Below are positions 25,356-34,161 of a DNA stretch of 64,000 nucleotides, in pieces. The translations under genes and the position numbers were made by a program. Position 1 is the stretch's first letter, and each line of letters begins with the position of its first letter. This stretch comes from Rhodoferax sp. (GTDB lineage: Bacteria > Pseudomonadota > Gammaproteobacteria > Burkholderiales > Burkholderiaceae_C). The notes under the pieces were generated by a model. It worked only from the letters and a program-made list of their open reading frames with translations. It made no database searches and had not been told where the DNA came from. The stretch covers positions 1-64,000 of the forward strand of contig NZ_JAUYQD010000021.1 in NCBI RefSeq assembly GCF_030697375.1, given 5' to 3'.

Positions 25356-26816
25356 ATGATCTCTCGCGAACCCACCATTGAACGCTTGGCCACGGCCAAA
25401 TCCCTGTTGCTCACGCCCTTTGGACTGGATGAGTCCCATCTGGCCCGTGCCCTGAATGAAATCAAGGCCCACAAGGTGGACGAAGCCGACCTGTATTTCC
25501 AATACACCCGATCCGAAGGCTGGAGCCTGGAGGAGGGCATTGTCAAAACCGGCTCCTTCAGCATTGACCAGGGCGTGGGGGTGCGTGCCGTCAGCGGCGA
25601 GAAAACGGCGTTTGCCTACTCGGACGATATTTCCGAGGCTTCACTGCTGGATGCAGCCCGTACTGTAAGAACAATATCGAGTGCAGCCCAGGCAGGACGT
25701 GCGCGAGCAGCTACTAAAAAGATAGCGGGAGGGCGGGCTTTGTACCCCGGCCTGGACCCCATCGCCACGCTCGACAGCCTTACCAAGGTGGAATTGCTGG
25801 GCAAGGTCGAGCGGCTGGCCCGCGCCAAGGACCCGCGCGTGGCCCAGGTCATGGCCGGTCTGGCCAGTGAATACGATGTGGTGATGGTGGCACGGGCCGA
25901 TGGCACCTTGGCCGCGGATGTGCGTCCGCTGGTGCGCCTGTCGGTGACGGTGATTGCCGAGCAAAAAGGCCGCCGTGAAATTGGCTCTGCCGGTGGCGGC
26001 GGACGCTTTGGTCTGGCCTATTTTGACGATGAACGCATTGAAAAATACGTGAATGAAGCGGTGCATGCGGCGCTCACCAACCTGGACGCCCGCCCTGCCC
26101 CGGCCGGTGAAATGACCGTGGTACTGGGCCCCGGTTGGCCCGGAATTCTGCTGCACGAGGCCATTGGCCATGGTTTGGAGGGCGACTTCAACCGCAAGGG
26201 CTCCAGCGCCTTCAGCGGGCGGATCGGGCAACGGGTGGCCGCCAAGGGCGTGACGGTATTGGACGACGGCACCATTGCCGACCGCCGGGGCTCGCTCAAT
26301 GTGGACGACGAGGGCAACGTCAGCCAGCGCAATGTGCTGATCGAGGACGGCATTCTCAAAGGCTACATCCAGGATGCCATGAACGCCCGCCTGATGGGCG
26401 TGGCCCCCACCGGCAATGGTCGGCGTGAAAGTTATGCCCACATTCCGATGCCGCGCATGACCAACACCTACATGCTGGGCGGCGACAAGGACCCGCAAGA
26501 GATCGTCAAAAGCATCAAAAAAGGCCTGTACGCCACCAATTTCGGTGGTGGGCAGGTGGACATTACTTCGGGCAAGTTTGTGTTCTCGGCCAGCGAAGCC
26601 TATTGGGTGGAGAATGGCAAAATTTTGTACCCGGTCAAAGGCGCCACCATCGTGGGCAGCGGGCCCGAATGCCTCAAGCGGGTTTCCATGATCGGTAACG
26701 ACATGAAACTCGACAGCGGCGTGGGTACCTGTGGCAAGGAAGGCCAGAGCGTTCCAGTCGGGGTGGGGCAGCCCACCTTGCGTATTGATGGCCTAACCGT
26801 CGGCGGAACTGCGTAG
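25356..26816 (+). CDS. tldD: Metalloprotease TldD
   Basis: TldD works with TldE/PmbA as a zinc peptidase that processes small unfolded peptides (microcin B17 in E. coli, CcdA antitoxin). The 486-residue protein has the metal-binding motif HEAIGHGLEGD with His267, Glu268 and His272, followed by GSSAFSGRIGQRV, DDEGNVSQRN, GGGQVDITSG and the C-terminal GVGTCGKEGQSVPVGVGQPTL. The stretch at about residues 106-124 (AAQAGRARAATKKIAGG) is encoded by an inverted copy of the dispersed repeat and may be an added loop. The partner pmbA/tldE is not in the window. Confidence 0.96.
   Translation: MISREPTIERLATAKSLLLTPFGLDESHLARALNEIKAHKVDEADLYFQYTRSEGWSLEEGIVKTGSFSIDQGVGVRAVSGEKTAFAYSDDISEASLLDAARTVRTISSAAQAGRARAATKKIAGGRALYPGLDPIATLDSLTKVELLGKVERLARAKDPRVAQVMAGLASEYDVVMVARADGTLAADVRPLVRLSVTVIAEQKGRREIGSAGGGGRFGLAYFDDERIEKYVNEAVHAALTNLDARPAPAGEMTVVLGPGWPGILLHEAIGHGLEGDFNRKGSSAFSGRIGQRVAAKGVTVLDDGTIADRRGSLNVDDEGNVSQRNVLIEDGILKGYIQDAMNARLMGVAPTGNGRRESYAHIPMPRMTNTYMLGGDKDPQEIVKSIKKGLYATNFGGGQVDITSGKFVFSASEAYWVENGKILYPVKGATIVGSGPECLKRVSMIGNDMKLDSGVGTCGKEGQSVPVGVGQPTLRIDGLTVGGTA
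25672..25726 (-). repeat. Copy F of the dispersed repeat, inside tldD (inverted)
   Basis: Read on the minus strand this is GCTATCTTTTTAGTAGCTGC, TCGCGCACGTCCTGCC, TGGGCTGCA, the same succession of blocks as the copy at 49178 (GCTATATATTTAGTAGCTGC, TTGCGCAGGTTCTACG, CGGGCTAGAG). It is in frame and codes for an Ala/Arg/Lys-rich segment of TldD. Confidence 0.75.
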
Positions 26817-26851
26817 AGAGCCTGTTTTTGAGGTGTGCTACATTTAATCCC

Positions 26852-26920
26852 ATGAATTCGGCCCGTTTTTACTTTGGCTACTTTTGGTTCTCAAGCGCCT
26901 GCGGCGGTAGAGAGTTCTGA
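26852..26920 (+). CDS. Aromatic-rich leader peptide of the aroG attenuator
   Basis: A 22-codon frame (ATG 26852, TGA 26918-26920) encodes MNSARFYFGYFWFSSACGG then REF. Seven of eight residues at positions 6-13 are aromatic (Phe, Tyr, Phe, Gly, Tyr, Phe, Trp, Phe). This is the hallmark of a ribosome-mediated attenuator that senses charged aromatic tRNAs. It precedes an intrinsic terminator and the DAHP synthase gene. A possible extended -10 (TGCTACATT, 26836-26844) lies just upstream. Confidence 0.82.
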   Translation: MNSARFYFGYFWFSSACGGREF

Positions 26921-26981
26921 ACGTACCTGAAAAAAACGTCCTGATCCTCCAAAAACCGCCGGCACCCCCGGCGGTTTTTTT
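26902..26981 (+). terminator. Attenuator: antiterminator segment and intrinsic terminator before aroG
   Basis: The terminator is CCGCCGG (26956-26962), a 5-base loop and CCGGCGG (26968-26974), followed by seven T; flanking A and T runs extend the stem. CGGCGGT at 26902-26908, inside leader codons 17-19, can instead pair with ACCGCCG at 26955-26961. A ribosome stalled on the aromatic codons leaves 26902-26908 free, allowing the antiterminator; one that reaches the stop codon covers it, allowing the terminator. Confidence 0.8.
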
Positions 26982-27022
26982 ATGCTTTTTTGACTTTACG
27001 TAATCGACTTAGGAGCCTCACC

Positions 27023-28162
27023 ATGAATGCCAAAGCCACTGTCGCCGGTTCAGCTGCCTGGGCTGCGAACCCCGCAACCCACCCCACCGACCGCACCAGC
27101 AAAACCGACGACGAACGCATCAAGGACATCACCGTGTTGCCACCCCCCGAGCATTTGATTCGCTTTTTCCCCATCCGGGGGACCGCCATGGAGTCGCTCA
27201 TCAGCACGACCCGTCGCAATATCCACCAAATCATGGGGGGCAAAGATGACCGCCTGTTGGTGGTCATTGGCCCATGCTCCATCCATGATCCTGCCGCAGC
27301 ACTGGATTACGCCCGTCAGCTCTTGGCCCAGCGTGAAAAATACGCCGACACCTTGGAGATCGTGATGCGGGTGTATTTCGAGAAACCCCGCACCACGGTG
27401 GGCTGGAAGGGGCTGATCAACGACCCCTACCTGGACGAAACCTTCCGCATCGACGAGGGCCTGCGGATTGCACGCCAGCTGCTGATCGAGATCAACCGCC
27501 TGGGCTTGCCTGCCGGCAGCGAGTTTTTGGACGTCATATCTCCCCAGTACCTCGGCGATTTGATCTCCTGGGGTGCCATTGGCGCCCGCACCACCGAAAG
27601 CCAGGTGCACCGCGAGCTGGCATCCGGTCTGTCAGCGCCCATTGGTTTTAAGAACGGCACGGACGGCAACATCAAAATTGCCACCGATGCGATTCAGGCG
27701 GCCGCTGGTGGGCACCACTTCTTGTCGGTTCACAAAAACGGCCAGGTGGCGATTGTGCAGACCAATGGCAACCCGGATTGCCACGTGATTTTGCGCGGAG
27801 GCAAGGCTCCCAACTACGATGCCGCCAGTGTGGCGTCGGCCTGCAAAGACCTGGAAAAAGCCAAGTTGCCAGCCACCTTGATGGTGGATTGCAGCCACGC
27901 AAATAGCAGCAAACAGCATGAAAAACAGTTGGAGGTGGCGCGGGATATTGCGCAGCAAATCTCAGGAGGTTCGCGCAGCGTGTTTGGTGTGATGGTGGAA
28001 AGCCATTTGAACGCCGGGGCGCAGAAATTTACCCCTGGCAAAGACGATGCCTCCCAGTTGGAATACGGCAAGAGCATCACGGATGCCTGCCTGGGCTGGG
28101 ATGATTCCTTGCAGTCGCTGGAGGTTTTGTCGGCCGCCGTTAAGGCCCGGCGGGCGCGTTAG
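27023..28162 (+). CDS. aroG: 3-deoxy-7-phosphoheptulonate synthase (DAHP synthase, class I)
   Basis: This enzyme condenses phosphoenolpyruvate and erythrose 4-phosphate, the first committed step of the shikimate pathway. The 379-residue protein has the class I AroF/G/H features RFFPIRGTAMESLISTTR, VVIGPCSIHDP, GWKGLINDPYLDET, LPAGSEFLD, WGAIGARTTESQVHRELASG, and the metal ligand region DCSHANSSK. The N-terminus is about 25 residues longer than E. coli AroG. The start is ATG 27023, with AGGAG at 27011-27015. The aromatic leader peptide and terminator upstream predict attenuation by aromatic amino acid supply, in addition to possible allosteric feedback. It converges on the next gene with a 4-base overlap. 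Confidence 0.96.
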   Translation: MNAKATVAGSAAWAANPATHPTDRTSKTDDERIKDITVLPPPEHLIRFFPIRGTAMESLISTTRRNIHQIMGGKDDRLLVVIGPCSIHDPAAALDYARQLLAQREKYADTLEIVMRVYFEKPRTTVGWKGLINDPYLDETFRIDEGLRIARQLLIEINRLGLPAGSEFLDVISPQYLGDLISWGAIGARTTESQVHRELASGLSAPIGFKNGTDGNIKIATDAIQAAAGGHHFLSVHKNGQVAIVQTNGNPDCHVILRGGKAPNYDAASVASACKDLEKAKLPATLMVDCSHANSSKQHEKQLEVARDIAQQISGGSRSVFGVMVESHLNAGAQKFTPGKDDASQLEYGKSITDACLGWDDSLQSLEVLSAAVKARRAR

Positions 28163-28638
28163 TCAGGCTCTTGGCCGACGGATTTTCTAATCATGGCCTG
28201 GGCCCATAGTTGGGCCTCGGCCATGGTGGCGAAGGTCTGGAATGGACGCCCGATATCTGCGTAAATCTTGGCATAGTGGGGGGCCATCAATTTGCCTCCT
28301 TCTACTTCGGGTCCAATCACGAATGCGGTCGCAATGGGGGTGAGACCCGCGGGCTTGGGAGTCCGCATGATTTCGTTGTAACGCCCCAATCCCTCTGGGC
28401 TCGTGACTGCACTTTCCCGCATCGTGCATATGCTGACCCAAGCCCCAGTGGGCTGGGCAGTCTGCAAGAAATTCAACTGAGCAACCGCCAAGCAGTCCAC
28501 TAGCTCCTTATTAAAGGGGCCTGTGGCGATGTAATGCAGCAAGTCCCCCTCCATCTGAATATCAACTTGCCCGTGCGCTTTGAACTGGCCAGTGGGTACC
28601 TGTCTGGTACTGCTGTGCAAGTTGTTTTTATTCATCAT
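28159..28638 (-). CDS. Hypothetical cytoplasmic protein, possibly SpoIIAA/STAS-like
   Basis: The 159-residue protein is soluble, with no signal peptide or membrane helix. The core (HGQVDIQMEGDLLHYIATGPFN, then a helix and GAWVSICTMRESAVTS) alternates predicted strands and helices in the way of SpoIIAA/STAS-like domains, but this is a weak impression. I do not recognise a family with certainty. Two adjacent ATGs (28638, 28635) are possible starts. It overlaps the aroG 3' end by 4 bases on the opposite strand and lies 3' to mpl in the same direction with respect to that gene, with a 29-base gap. Confidence 0.6.
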   Translation of the reverse strand: MMNKNNLHSSTRQVPTGQFKAHGQVDIQMEGDLLHYIATGPFNKELVDCLAVAQLNFLQTAQPTGAWVSICTMRESAVTSPEGLGRYNEIMRTPKPAGLTPIATAFVIGPEVEGGKLMAPHYAKIYADIGRPFQTFATMAEAQLWAQAMIRKSVGQEPD

Positions 28639-28667
28639 GGCCGGTTTAACTTGGAGGGCTTTGACAG

Positions 28668-30074
28668 TCAGCGCTGTTGCAGCTTATCAATCAGTTTTCC
28701 ATGGAATCCGCCAAAACCGCCATTGCTCATGCACAGGATGTGGTCGCCAGGGCGAACCTGGGCCAGCACTTGGTTCAGCAACCCGTCAATACTGTCGGCC
28801 ACTGACGCCCTTGCGCCCATGGGTGCCAGAGCGTCCTGCGCGTCCCAGCCCAGTCCGCCGCTGTGGCAAAAAGCCAGATCGGCCTCTTCCAGGCTCCAGG
28901 GCAGTTGTGCTTTCATGGCACCGAGTTTCATGGTGTTGCTGCGGGGTTCAAATACGGCCAGTATGCGCGCAAGGCCTACTTTTCGGCGCAAACCGTCAAC
29001 CGTAGTGCGAATGGCTGTGGGGTGGTGGGCGAAATCGTCGTACACCGTGACGGGTTCGGGGTCTGTGCCGTGGTCAAAATGGTTTTTGAGCTGGACCCGC
29101 GCCCGAACTTCCATGCGGCGTTTGACGTTCTCAAACCGACCGAGCGCTTGTGCCGCCACGATTGGCGGTACCCCCAGATGGTCTGCCGCAGCCATGGCGG
29201 CCAAAGCATTGTGCTGGTTATGCACACCCGTTAAGGCCCATTCGACTTGGCAAAGCTGTTCGCCGCGGCGGTACACCGTGAATGCATGTGGCTCGCCTAC
29301 CGCTGTGAAATCGCTCACCGTCGCGCCAAAGCTGCACACCTCGCTCCAGCATCCTTGGTGTAGTACCCGTGCCAAGCTTTCCTCCAATCCGTTGACCACC
29401 ACGCGACCCGATGCAGGGACCGTGCGAATCAGATGGTGGAATTGGCGTTCGATGGCGTCCAGGTTGTCGAAAATGTCCGCATGGTCGAATTCCAGGTTGT
29501 TCAGGATGGCCGTGCGCGGGCGGTAATGCACAAATTTGCTGCGTTTGTCGAAGAAGGCCGTGTCGTACTCGTCAGCTTCTATAACAAAGCACTTGCCAGC
29601 GCCCAACCGCGCAGACACCTCAAAGTTCATGGGTACGCCCCCCACCAAAAAACCGGGCTGCAGCCCGGCGCACTCCAAAATCCACGCAAGCATCGCTGTG
29701 GTGGTGGTTTTGCCGTGTGTACCGGCCACTGCCAGCACATGGCGGCCCTGAAGCACATGCTCGGCCAGCCATTGGGGGCCACTGGTGTACAGGGCGCCAG
29801 CATCCAAAATGGCTTCCATCAACGGGAATTTAGGGGTTCCGTCGGCCAGCCGTGCCCGGCTCACCACGTTGCCGATCACAAATGCGTCGGGTTGGAGTGC
29901 CATCTGGTCCGCGCCAAAACCTTCAATCAGGTCGATGCCGAGCGCACGCAGTTGGTCACTCATAGGGGGGTAAACGCCTGCGTCGCAACCGGTTACACGG
30001 TGGCCCGATTCCCGGGCCAAGGCCGCCAGCCCGCCCATGAACGTGCCACAAATACCTAGAATATGGATATGCAT
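28668..30074 (-). CDS. mpl: UDP-N-acetylmuramate:L-alanyl-gamma-D-glutamyl-meso-diaminopimelate ligase Mpl
   Basis: Mpl reattaches the recycled murein tripeptide to UDP-MurNAc in the cytoplasm. The 468-residue Mur ligase begins MHIHILGICGTFMGGLA and has the P-loop [12 protein letters not shown] (about 111-122), VIEADEYDTAFFDKRSKF, the family-specific NNLEFDHADIFD, GVHNQHNALAA, and DDFAHHPTAI. The FMGG and DKRSKF features distinguish Mpl from MurC, which is separately present at 1205-2638. ATG 30074 is chosen since the conserved N-terminus begins there. The start overlaps the 5' region of a divergent gene. AmpD, another recycling enzyme, is also in the window. Confidence 0.95.
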   Translation of the reverse strand: MHIHILGICGTFMGGLAALARESGHRVTGCDAGVYPPMSDQLRALGIDLIEGFGADQMALQPDAFVIGNVVSRARLADGTPKFPLMEAILDAGALYTSGPQWLAEHVLQGRHVLAVAGTHGKTTTTAMLAWILECAGLQPGFLVGGVPMNFEVSARLGAGKCFVIEADEYDTAFFDKRSKFVHYRPRTAILNNLEFDHADIFDNLDAIERQFHHLIRTVPASGRVVVNGLEESLARVLHQGCWSEVCSFGATVSDFTAVGEPHAFTVYRRGEQLCQVEWALTGVHNQHNALAAMAAADHLGVPPIVAAQALGRFENVKRRMEVRARVQLKNHFDHGTDPEPVTVYDDFAHHPTAIRTTVDGLRRKVGLARILAVFEPRSNTMKLGAMKAQLPWSLEEADLAFCHSGGLGWDAQDALAPMGARASVADSIDGLLNQVLAQVRPGDHILCMSNGGFGGFHGKLIDKLQQR

Positions 30075-30104
30075 GGGCCTATTTTGCCAGTGCAAAATGC
30101 AAAC

Positions 30105-30698
30105 ATGGATGCACTCAAAGCAGAAATTGCCGCCGTGGCTGCCCGTATGGTGGTCGAAGAGGGGTTGGAGTACGGCGCGGCCAAGCGGCGTGCCGCTAAA
30201 CAGATGGGACGTTCGCCGCGCAGTGCCTTGCCTGACAACGACCAGTTGGAGGCTTGCGTCGAGGACTATATTGCCGTTTTTTGCGCCGACACCCAACCCG
30301 CTGAGTTACGGGCCTTGCGTGAAATGGCCTTGGTGTGGATGGATCGGTTGGCGCCCTTTCGCCCGCACCTGGGGGGCTCGGTATGGCATGGAAGCGCCAC
30401 ACGGCGCTCGGATATCTACTTGCAGTTGTTTTGCGACGATCCCAAATCGGCGGAAATTAGGTTGATTGACATGGGGGTGCGCTTTGAGCCGCGTTCGGTC
30501 AAGGGCTTTCAGGGAGAAATGGTGGATGCGCTGAGCGTGCATGCGTTCAGTACCGAACTGGGGGAGTACATCGGCTTGCATTTGCTGGTGTATGACTATG
30601 ATGATTTGCGTGGGGCGCTCAAATCCGATACGCGGCGGCGGTGCCCGCGTGGCGATGCCTCCGCCGTGCGCAAATTGTTGCATGATCCCTCTCCATGA
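30105..30698 (+). CDS. Conserved-looking hypothetical protein next to mpl
   Basis: The product of 197 residues is soluble and acidic in the middle. It begins with a helical segment (MDALKAEIAAVAARMVVEEG) that includes a basic patch (AAKRRAAKQMGRS), then an alternating alpha/beta region with TRRSDIYLQLFCDD and EYIGLHLLVYDYDD. I do not recognise a family. An in-frame ATG at 30063 would add 14 residues and overlap mpl by 12 bases, so ATG 30105 is preferred. It is transcribed divergently from mpl and overlaps the TlpA-like gene by 4 bases, so the two are probably coupled. Confidence 0.7.
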   Translation: MDALKAEIAAVAARMVVEEGLEYGAAKRRAAKQMGRSPRSALPDNDQLEACVEDYIAVFCADTQPAELRALREMALVWMDRLAPFRPHLGGSVWHGSATRRSDIYLQLFCDDPKSAEIRLIDMGVRFEPRSVKGFQGEMVDALSVHAFSTELGEYIGLHLLVYDYDDLRGALKSDTRRRCPRGDASAVRKLLHDPSP

Positions 30699-31264
30699 CA
30701 ACTTCCGATAACGACCCATCCCTGTCCCCTGTCATTGCGAGTGCTTCTAGGCGCCGTGCCTTGGGGGTTGCTGCTACGGCTGCGCTTGCTGGTGTGGGAG
30801 TGGGGTGGTGGACTGCGCGTGATGGGGGTGCGGTGGCAGGCAATGGACTTGTGGAAGGATTTTGGTCTTTGCAGTGGGATACGCCAGAGGGGCGTTCACT
30901 GTCGATGCAGTCATTCAAGGGGCGTCCCTTGTTGCTGAACTTCTGGGCGACGTGGTGCCCACCGTGTGTGGAAGAATTGCCGTTAATTAATGCCTTTTAC
31001 CGTCAAAACAAGGGCAATCAATGGCAAGTACTAGGGTTGGCGGTTGATAAATTGGAGCCGGTGCGGGCTTTTTTGAAGCACACCCCGCTAGATTTTCCCG
31101 TTGGGCTTGCTGGGCTGTCTGGTGCAGATCTTGGGCGGTCGCTGGGTAATCTCACGGGTGGTTTACCGTTTTCACTGGTGATTGGCTCCGATGGATTGGT
31201 AAAGCAACGAAAGCTTGGGCGTTTGACGGGCGCGGACCTGGATGTGTGGGCTCGCTTAAAATAG
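30695..31264 (+). CDS. TlpA/ResA-like thiol-disulfide oxidoreductase
   Basis: The 189-residue protein has an N-terminal twin-arginine-like or uncleaved signal region (SRRRALGVAATAALAGVGVGWW, about 18-39) and a thioredoxin-fold domain with the active site ATWCPPCVEELP (about 89-100), the redoxin/TlpA pattern. It probably acts in the periplasm as a reductant for protein cysteines, for example in cytochrome c maturation, though no partner gene shows the client. The cis-proline segment is GGLPFSLVI. ATG 30695 overlaps the stop of the preceding gene (ATGA). Confidence 0.88.
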   Translation: MTTSDNDPSLSPVIASASRRRALGVAATAALAGVGVGWWTARDGGAVAGNGLVEGFWSLQWDTPEGRSLSMQSFKGRPLLLNFWATWCPPCVEELPLINAFYRQNKGNQWQVLGLAVDKLEPVRAFLKHTPLDFPVGLAGLSGADLGRSLGNLTGGLPFSLVIGSDGLVKQRKLGRLTGADLDVWARLK

Positions 31265-31329
31265 CGGGCTCGTGGACGGATTTTCGTCGGCGGCGGCGTG
31301 ATGCTGAGATTTTTCTGGATTGAAAAGTC

Positions 31330-31390
31330 TTGAAAATTGACGTCAAATAATAAAATTTATCGCAATTTAATGTTTTTTGCTGTAAATTCG
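31330..31390 (+). promoter_or_regulatory. A/T-rich accBC leader with short palindrome
   Basis: The region before accB is much more A/T-rich than its surroundings, as expected for a promoter. TTGAAA (31330) with TAAAAT (31351), spacer 15, is a possible but imperfect promoter. A perfect 10-base palindrome TTGACGTCAA lies at 31337-31346. No regulator can be assigned. Confidence 0.3.
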
Positions 31391-31422
31391 CCGCTTTATG
31401 AATAACGGTTGTTGGAGGTCTC

Positions 31423-31869
31423 ATGGATTTACGAAAACTTAAAACTCTGATCGATTTGGTGTCAGATTCCAATGTGACGGAGCTGGAAATTACTGAGGCG
31501 GAGGGCAAAGTTCGTATCGTCAAAGGCGGTGGTGTGATGTTGCAGGGCTATGCGCCTGCACAGCCTGTGATGGCTGCACCCGTTGTATCGATGGATGTGC
31601 CCAGCGTTGCCGCTGTCGTGCCCGAAGTCGCTGCAGGACACGCAGTTAAATCGCCGATGGTTGGCACTTTCTATCGTTCATCCTCGCCAGGGGCCAAACC
31701 CTTTGTTGAAGTGGGTGACGCCATCAAGGCTGGTGAAACCATCTGCATCATTGAGGCCATGAAGATTCTCAACGAGATTGAAGCCGACAAGTCAGGCACG
31801 ATTACCCAGATTCTTTGCGAAAACGGACAAGCAGTCGAATACGGCCAGCCACTGTTCACCATTGAATAA
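31423..31869 (+). CDS. accB: Biotin carboxyl carrier protein of acetyl-CoA carboxylase
   Basis: AccB carries the biotin that shuttles carboxyl groups in acetyl-CoA carboxylase, the first step of fatty acid synthesis. The 148-residue protein has an N-terminal dimerisation-like helix ([13 protein letters not shown]), an Ala/Pro/Val-rich flexible linker (about 45-75) and a C-terminal biotinyl domain with the modified lysine in EAMKILNEI (Lys114). GGAGG at 31414-31418 precedes ATG 31423. accC follows 18 bases later, giving the classical accBC operon. Confidence 0.97.
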   Translation: MDLRKLKTLIDLVSDSNVTELEITEAEGKVRIVKGGGVMLQGYAPAQPVMAAPVVSMDVPSVAAVVPEVAAGHAVKSPMVGTFYRSSSPGAKPFVEVGDAIKAGETICIIEAMKILNEIEADKSGTITQILCENGQAVEYGQPLFTIE

Positions 31870-31887
31870 GCCGTCGCACAGAAACCC

Positions 31888-33237
31888 ATGTTCAAAAAAA
31901 TTCTGATCGCCAACCGTGGCGAGATTGCGCTGCGAATTCAGCGCGCCTGTCGAGAGCTTGGCATCAAGGCTGTGATGGTTTACTCCGAGGCAGACCGTGA
32001 TGCCAAGTATGTAAAACTGGCCGACGAGGCAGTTTGCATTGGGCCCGCTCAGTCCACATTGAGTTACCTGAATATGCCCGCGATCATTTCTGCGGCAGAG
32101 GTGACGGATGCAGAGGCGATTCATCCTGGCTATGGGTTTTTGAGTGAAAACGCGGATTTCGCCGAGCGGGTTGAAAAAAGCGGTTTCCAGTTCATTGGTC
32201 CCACGCCCGAATCGATTCGCATCATGGGCGACAAGGTATCCGCCAAGCAGGCCATGATTCGTGCCGGCGTTCCTTGTGTGCCGGGTTCTGAAGGGGAGCT
32301 ACCGGATGACCCGGTCCAGATTCGCCGCATGGCCAAGGCGGTGGGCTACCCCGTCATCATCAAGGCGGCAGGCGGTGGTGGTGGTCGTGGTATGCGGGTG
32401 GTGCATACAGAAGCCGCGCTGATCAATGCGGTGGCCATGACCAAGGCGGAAGCCGGTGCTGCATTTGGCAATCCAGCGGTATACATGGAGAAATTTCTCC
32501 AAAATCCGCGGCACATCGAAATTCAGATTCTGGCCGATAAGCATAAAAATGCGGTGTATTTGGGTGAGCGTGACTGCTCCATGCAGCGCCGCCATCAAAA
32601 AATTCTGGAAGAAGCGCCCGCACCAGGTATCAACCGCAAGCTAATCGACCGCGTGGGCGAGCGTTGTGTGACCGCCTGCAAAAAAATTGGCTATCGGGGG
32701 GCTGGAACTTTTGAGTTTTTGTACGAGGACGGTGAGTTCTACTTCATTGAGATGAACACCCGGGTCCAGGTCGAGCACCCGGTCACCGAAATGGTGACGG
32801 GCATCGACATTGTCAAAACCCAAATCATGGTGGCAGCGGGGGAGAAGCTGCCTTTTACCCAGCGTCAGATTGAGGTCCGTGGGCATGCCATTGAATGTCG
32901 CATCAACGCGGAAGATCCCTACAAGTTCATTCCCTCGCCAGGTCGCGTCACCATGTGGCATGCGCCGGGTGGTCCCGGCGTGCGGGTGGACTCCCATGTG
33001 TATACCAATTACTTTGTGCCCCCCAATTACGACTCGATGGTCGGCAAAATCATTGTCCATGGGGATACCCGTGAGCAGGCCATGGCGCGTATGCGCACCG
33101 CGTTGGCCGAGACTGTAGTGGAAGGCATCAACACCAATATCCCACTGCACCGCGAGTTGTTGGTGGATGCGAAATTCATGGATGGTGGCACCAATATCCA
33201 CTACCTAGAGCAGTGGCTGGAACAGCACAAACGCTAA
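31888..33237 (+). CDS. accC: Biotin carboxylase subunit of acetyl-CoA carboxylase
   Basis: AccC carboxylates biotin on AccB with ATP and bicarbonate. The 449-residue ATP-grasp protein has the usual length and motifs: [27 protein letters not shown], the glycine-rich ATP lid [32 protein letters not shown], and the catalytic [18 protein letters not shown]. It is cotranscribed with accB and probably prmA, which starts 11 bases after its stop. Confidence 0.97.
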   Translation: MFKKILIANRGEIALRIQRACRELGIKAVMVYSEADRDAKYVKLADEAVCIGPAQSTLSYLNMPAIISAAEVTDAEAIHPGYGFLSENADFAERVEKSGFQFIGPTPESIRIMGDKVSAKQAMIRAGVPCVPGSEGELPDDPVQIRRMAKAVGYPVIIKAAGGGGGRGMRVVHTEAALINAVAMTKAEAGAAFGNPAVYMEKFLQNPRHIEIQILADKHKNAVYLGERDCSMQRRHQKILEEAPAPGINRKLIDRVGERCVTACKKIGYRGAGTFEFLYEDGEFYFIEMNTRVQVEHPVTEMVTGIDIVKTQIMVAAGEKLPFTQRQIEVRGHAIECRINAEDPYKFIPSPGRVTMWHAPGGPGVRVDSHVYTNYFVPPNYDSMVGKIIVHGDTREQAMARMRTALAETVVEGINTNIPLHRELLVDAKFMDGGTNIHYLEQWLEQHKR

Positions 33238-33248
33238 GTCAGGAAACC

Positions 33249-34127
33249 ATGTTTGAATTGTGTTTGATGTGCCCCGAAGACCGGGTTGAGCGTTTGAGCG
33301 ACGCACTGGATGCACTGGATGCTTTGAGTGTGAGTGTGGAAGACGCCGATGCACAGACGGATGCCGAACAGGCTTTGTTTGGTGAGCCGGGCATGCCGCC
33401 TCCCAAAGAGGGCTGGCAGCGTTCACGCGTGACCGCCTTGTTTGCCGATGCGGCGCTTGCCCAAGAGGCCGCAGAGTTGCTACAAGCACAAGACTTCTTT
33501 CCAGGTTGCCAGGTGTTGGCCATGGCTGCGGTACCTGACCAGGATTGGGTTCGATTGACCCAATCGCAATTCACTCCAGTCGAAATTACCCCTGAATTCT
33601 GGATTGTTCCCACTTGGCATGAACCGCCAACGGCAGCACGGCAGATTATTCGTTTGGACCCTGGACTGGCCTTTGGTACAGGCACGCACCCTACAACGCG
33701 TATGTGTTTGCGCTGGGTGGCAACCCACACGGCCCAGGAGCGGGTATTGGACTACGGCTGTGGGTCGGGTATTTTGGCCATTGGGGCTGCGAAATTTGGG
33801 GCTCAGACCGTTGTGGCCGTTGATATTGATGAGGCGGCCGTGCAGTCGACTGAGTTGAATGCTGCCGCCAACGGCGTCACTCTGGTGGCCGGGCAGCCGG
33901 ACCGTGCCATTGGTGTATTCGATGTGGTGCTGGCCAATATTTTGGCGACTCCTCTCAAGGTACTTGCGCCCCTGCTCTGTGCGCACGTGGCCGTTGGTGG
34001 GAATCTGGTGCTAGCAGGTATTTTGGAGCGCCAGGCAGATGAGCTGATTCAGGCATATGCACCGTACTGTCGTTTGGCTGTTGCGGACCGTGAGGATGGG
34101 TGGATTTTGATGACGGCGTCGTTCTAA
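33249..34127 (+). CDS. prmA: Ribosomal protein L11 methyltransferase PrmA
   Basis: PrmA trimethylates ribosomal protein L11 using S-adenosylmethionine. The 292-residue protein has the N-terminal L11-recognition region (MFELCLMCPEDRVERLSDAL), the conserved LDPGLAFGTGTHPTT block (about 136-150), the SAM motif VLDYGCGSGILAIGAAKFGA and the NILATPL motif (post II). ATG 33249 has AGGA just upstream and starts at the family N-terminus; an earlier in-frame start at 33213 would lie inside accC. The accC-prmA adjacency is common in betaproteobacteria. Confidence 0.95.
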   Translation: MFELCLMCPEDRVERLSDALDALDALSVSVEDADAQTDAEQALFGEPGMPPPKEGWQRSRVTALFADAALAQEAAELLQAQDFFPGCQVLAMAAVPDQDWVRLTQSQFTPVEITPEFWIVPTWHEPPTAARQIIRLDPGLAFGTGTHPTTRMCLRWVATHTAQERVLDYGCGSGILAIGAAKFGAQTVVAVDIDEAAVQSTELNAAANGVTLVAGQPDRAIGVFDVVLANILATPLKVLAPLLCAHVAVGGNLVLAGILERQADELIQAYAPYCRLAVADREDGWILMTASF

Positions 34128-34161
34128 ACCCGCTGATCAGCCGCTCTCTATTCGAACGCCG

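Noticed and set aside
33474-33530. TTGCTACAAGCACAAGAC in prmA as an eighth copy of the dispersed repeat
   Set aside because: Only the first few bases match; the AGCTGCT, GCGCA and GGGCTAGAG blocks are missing.
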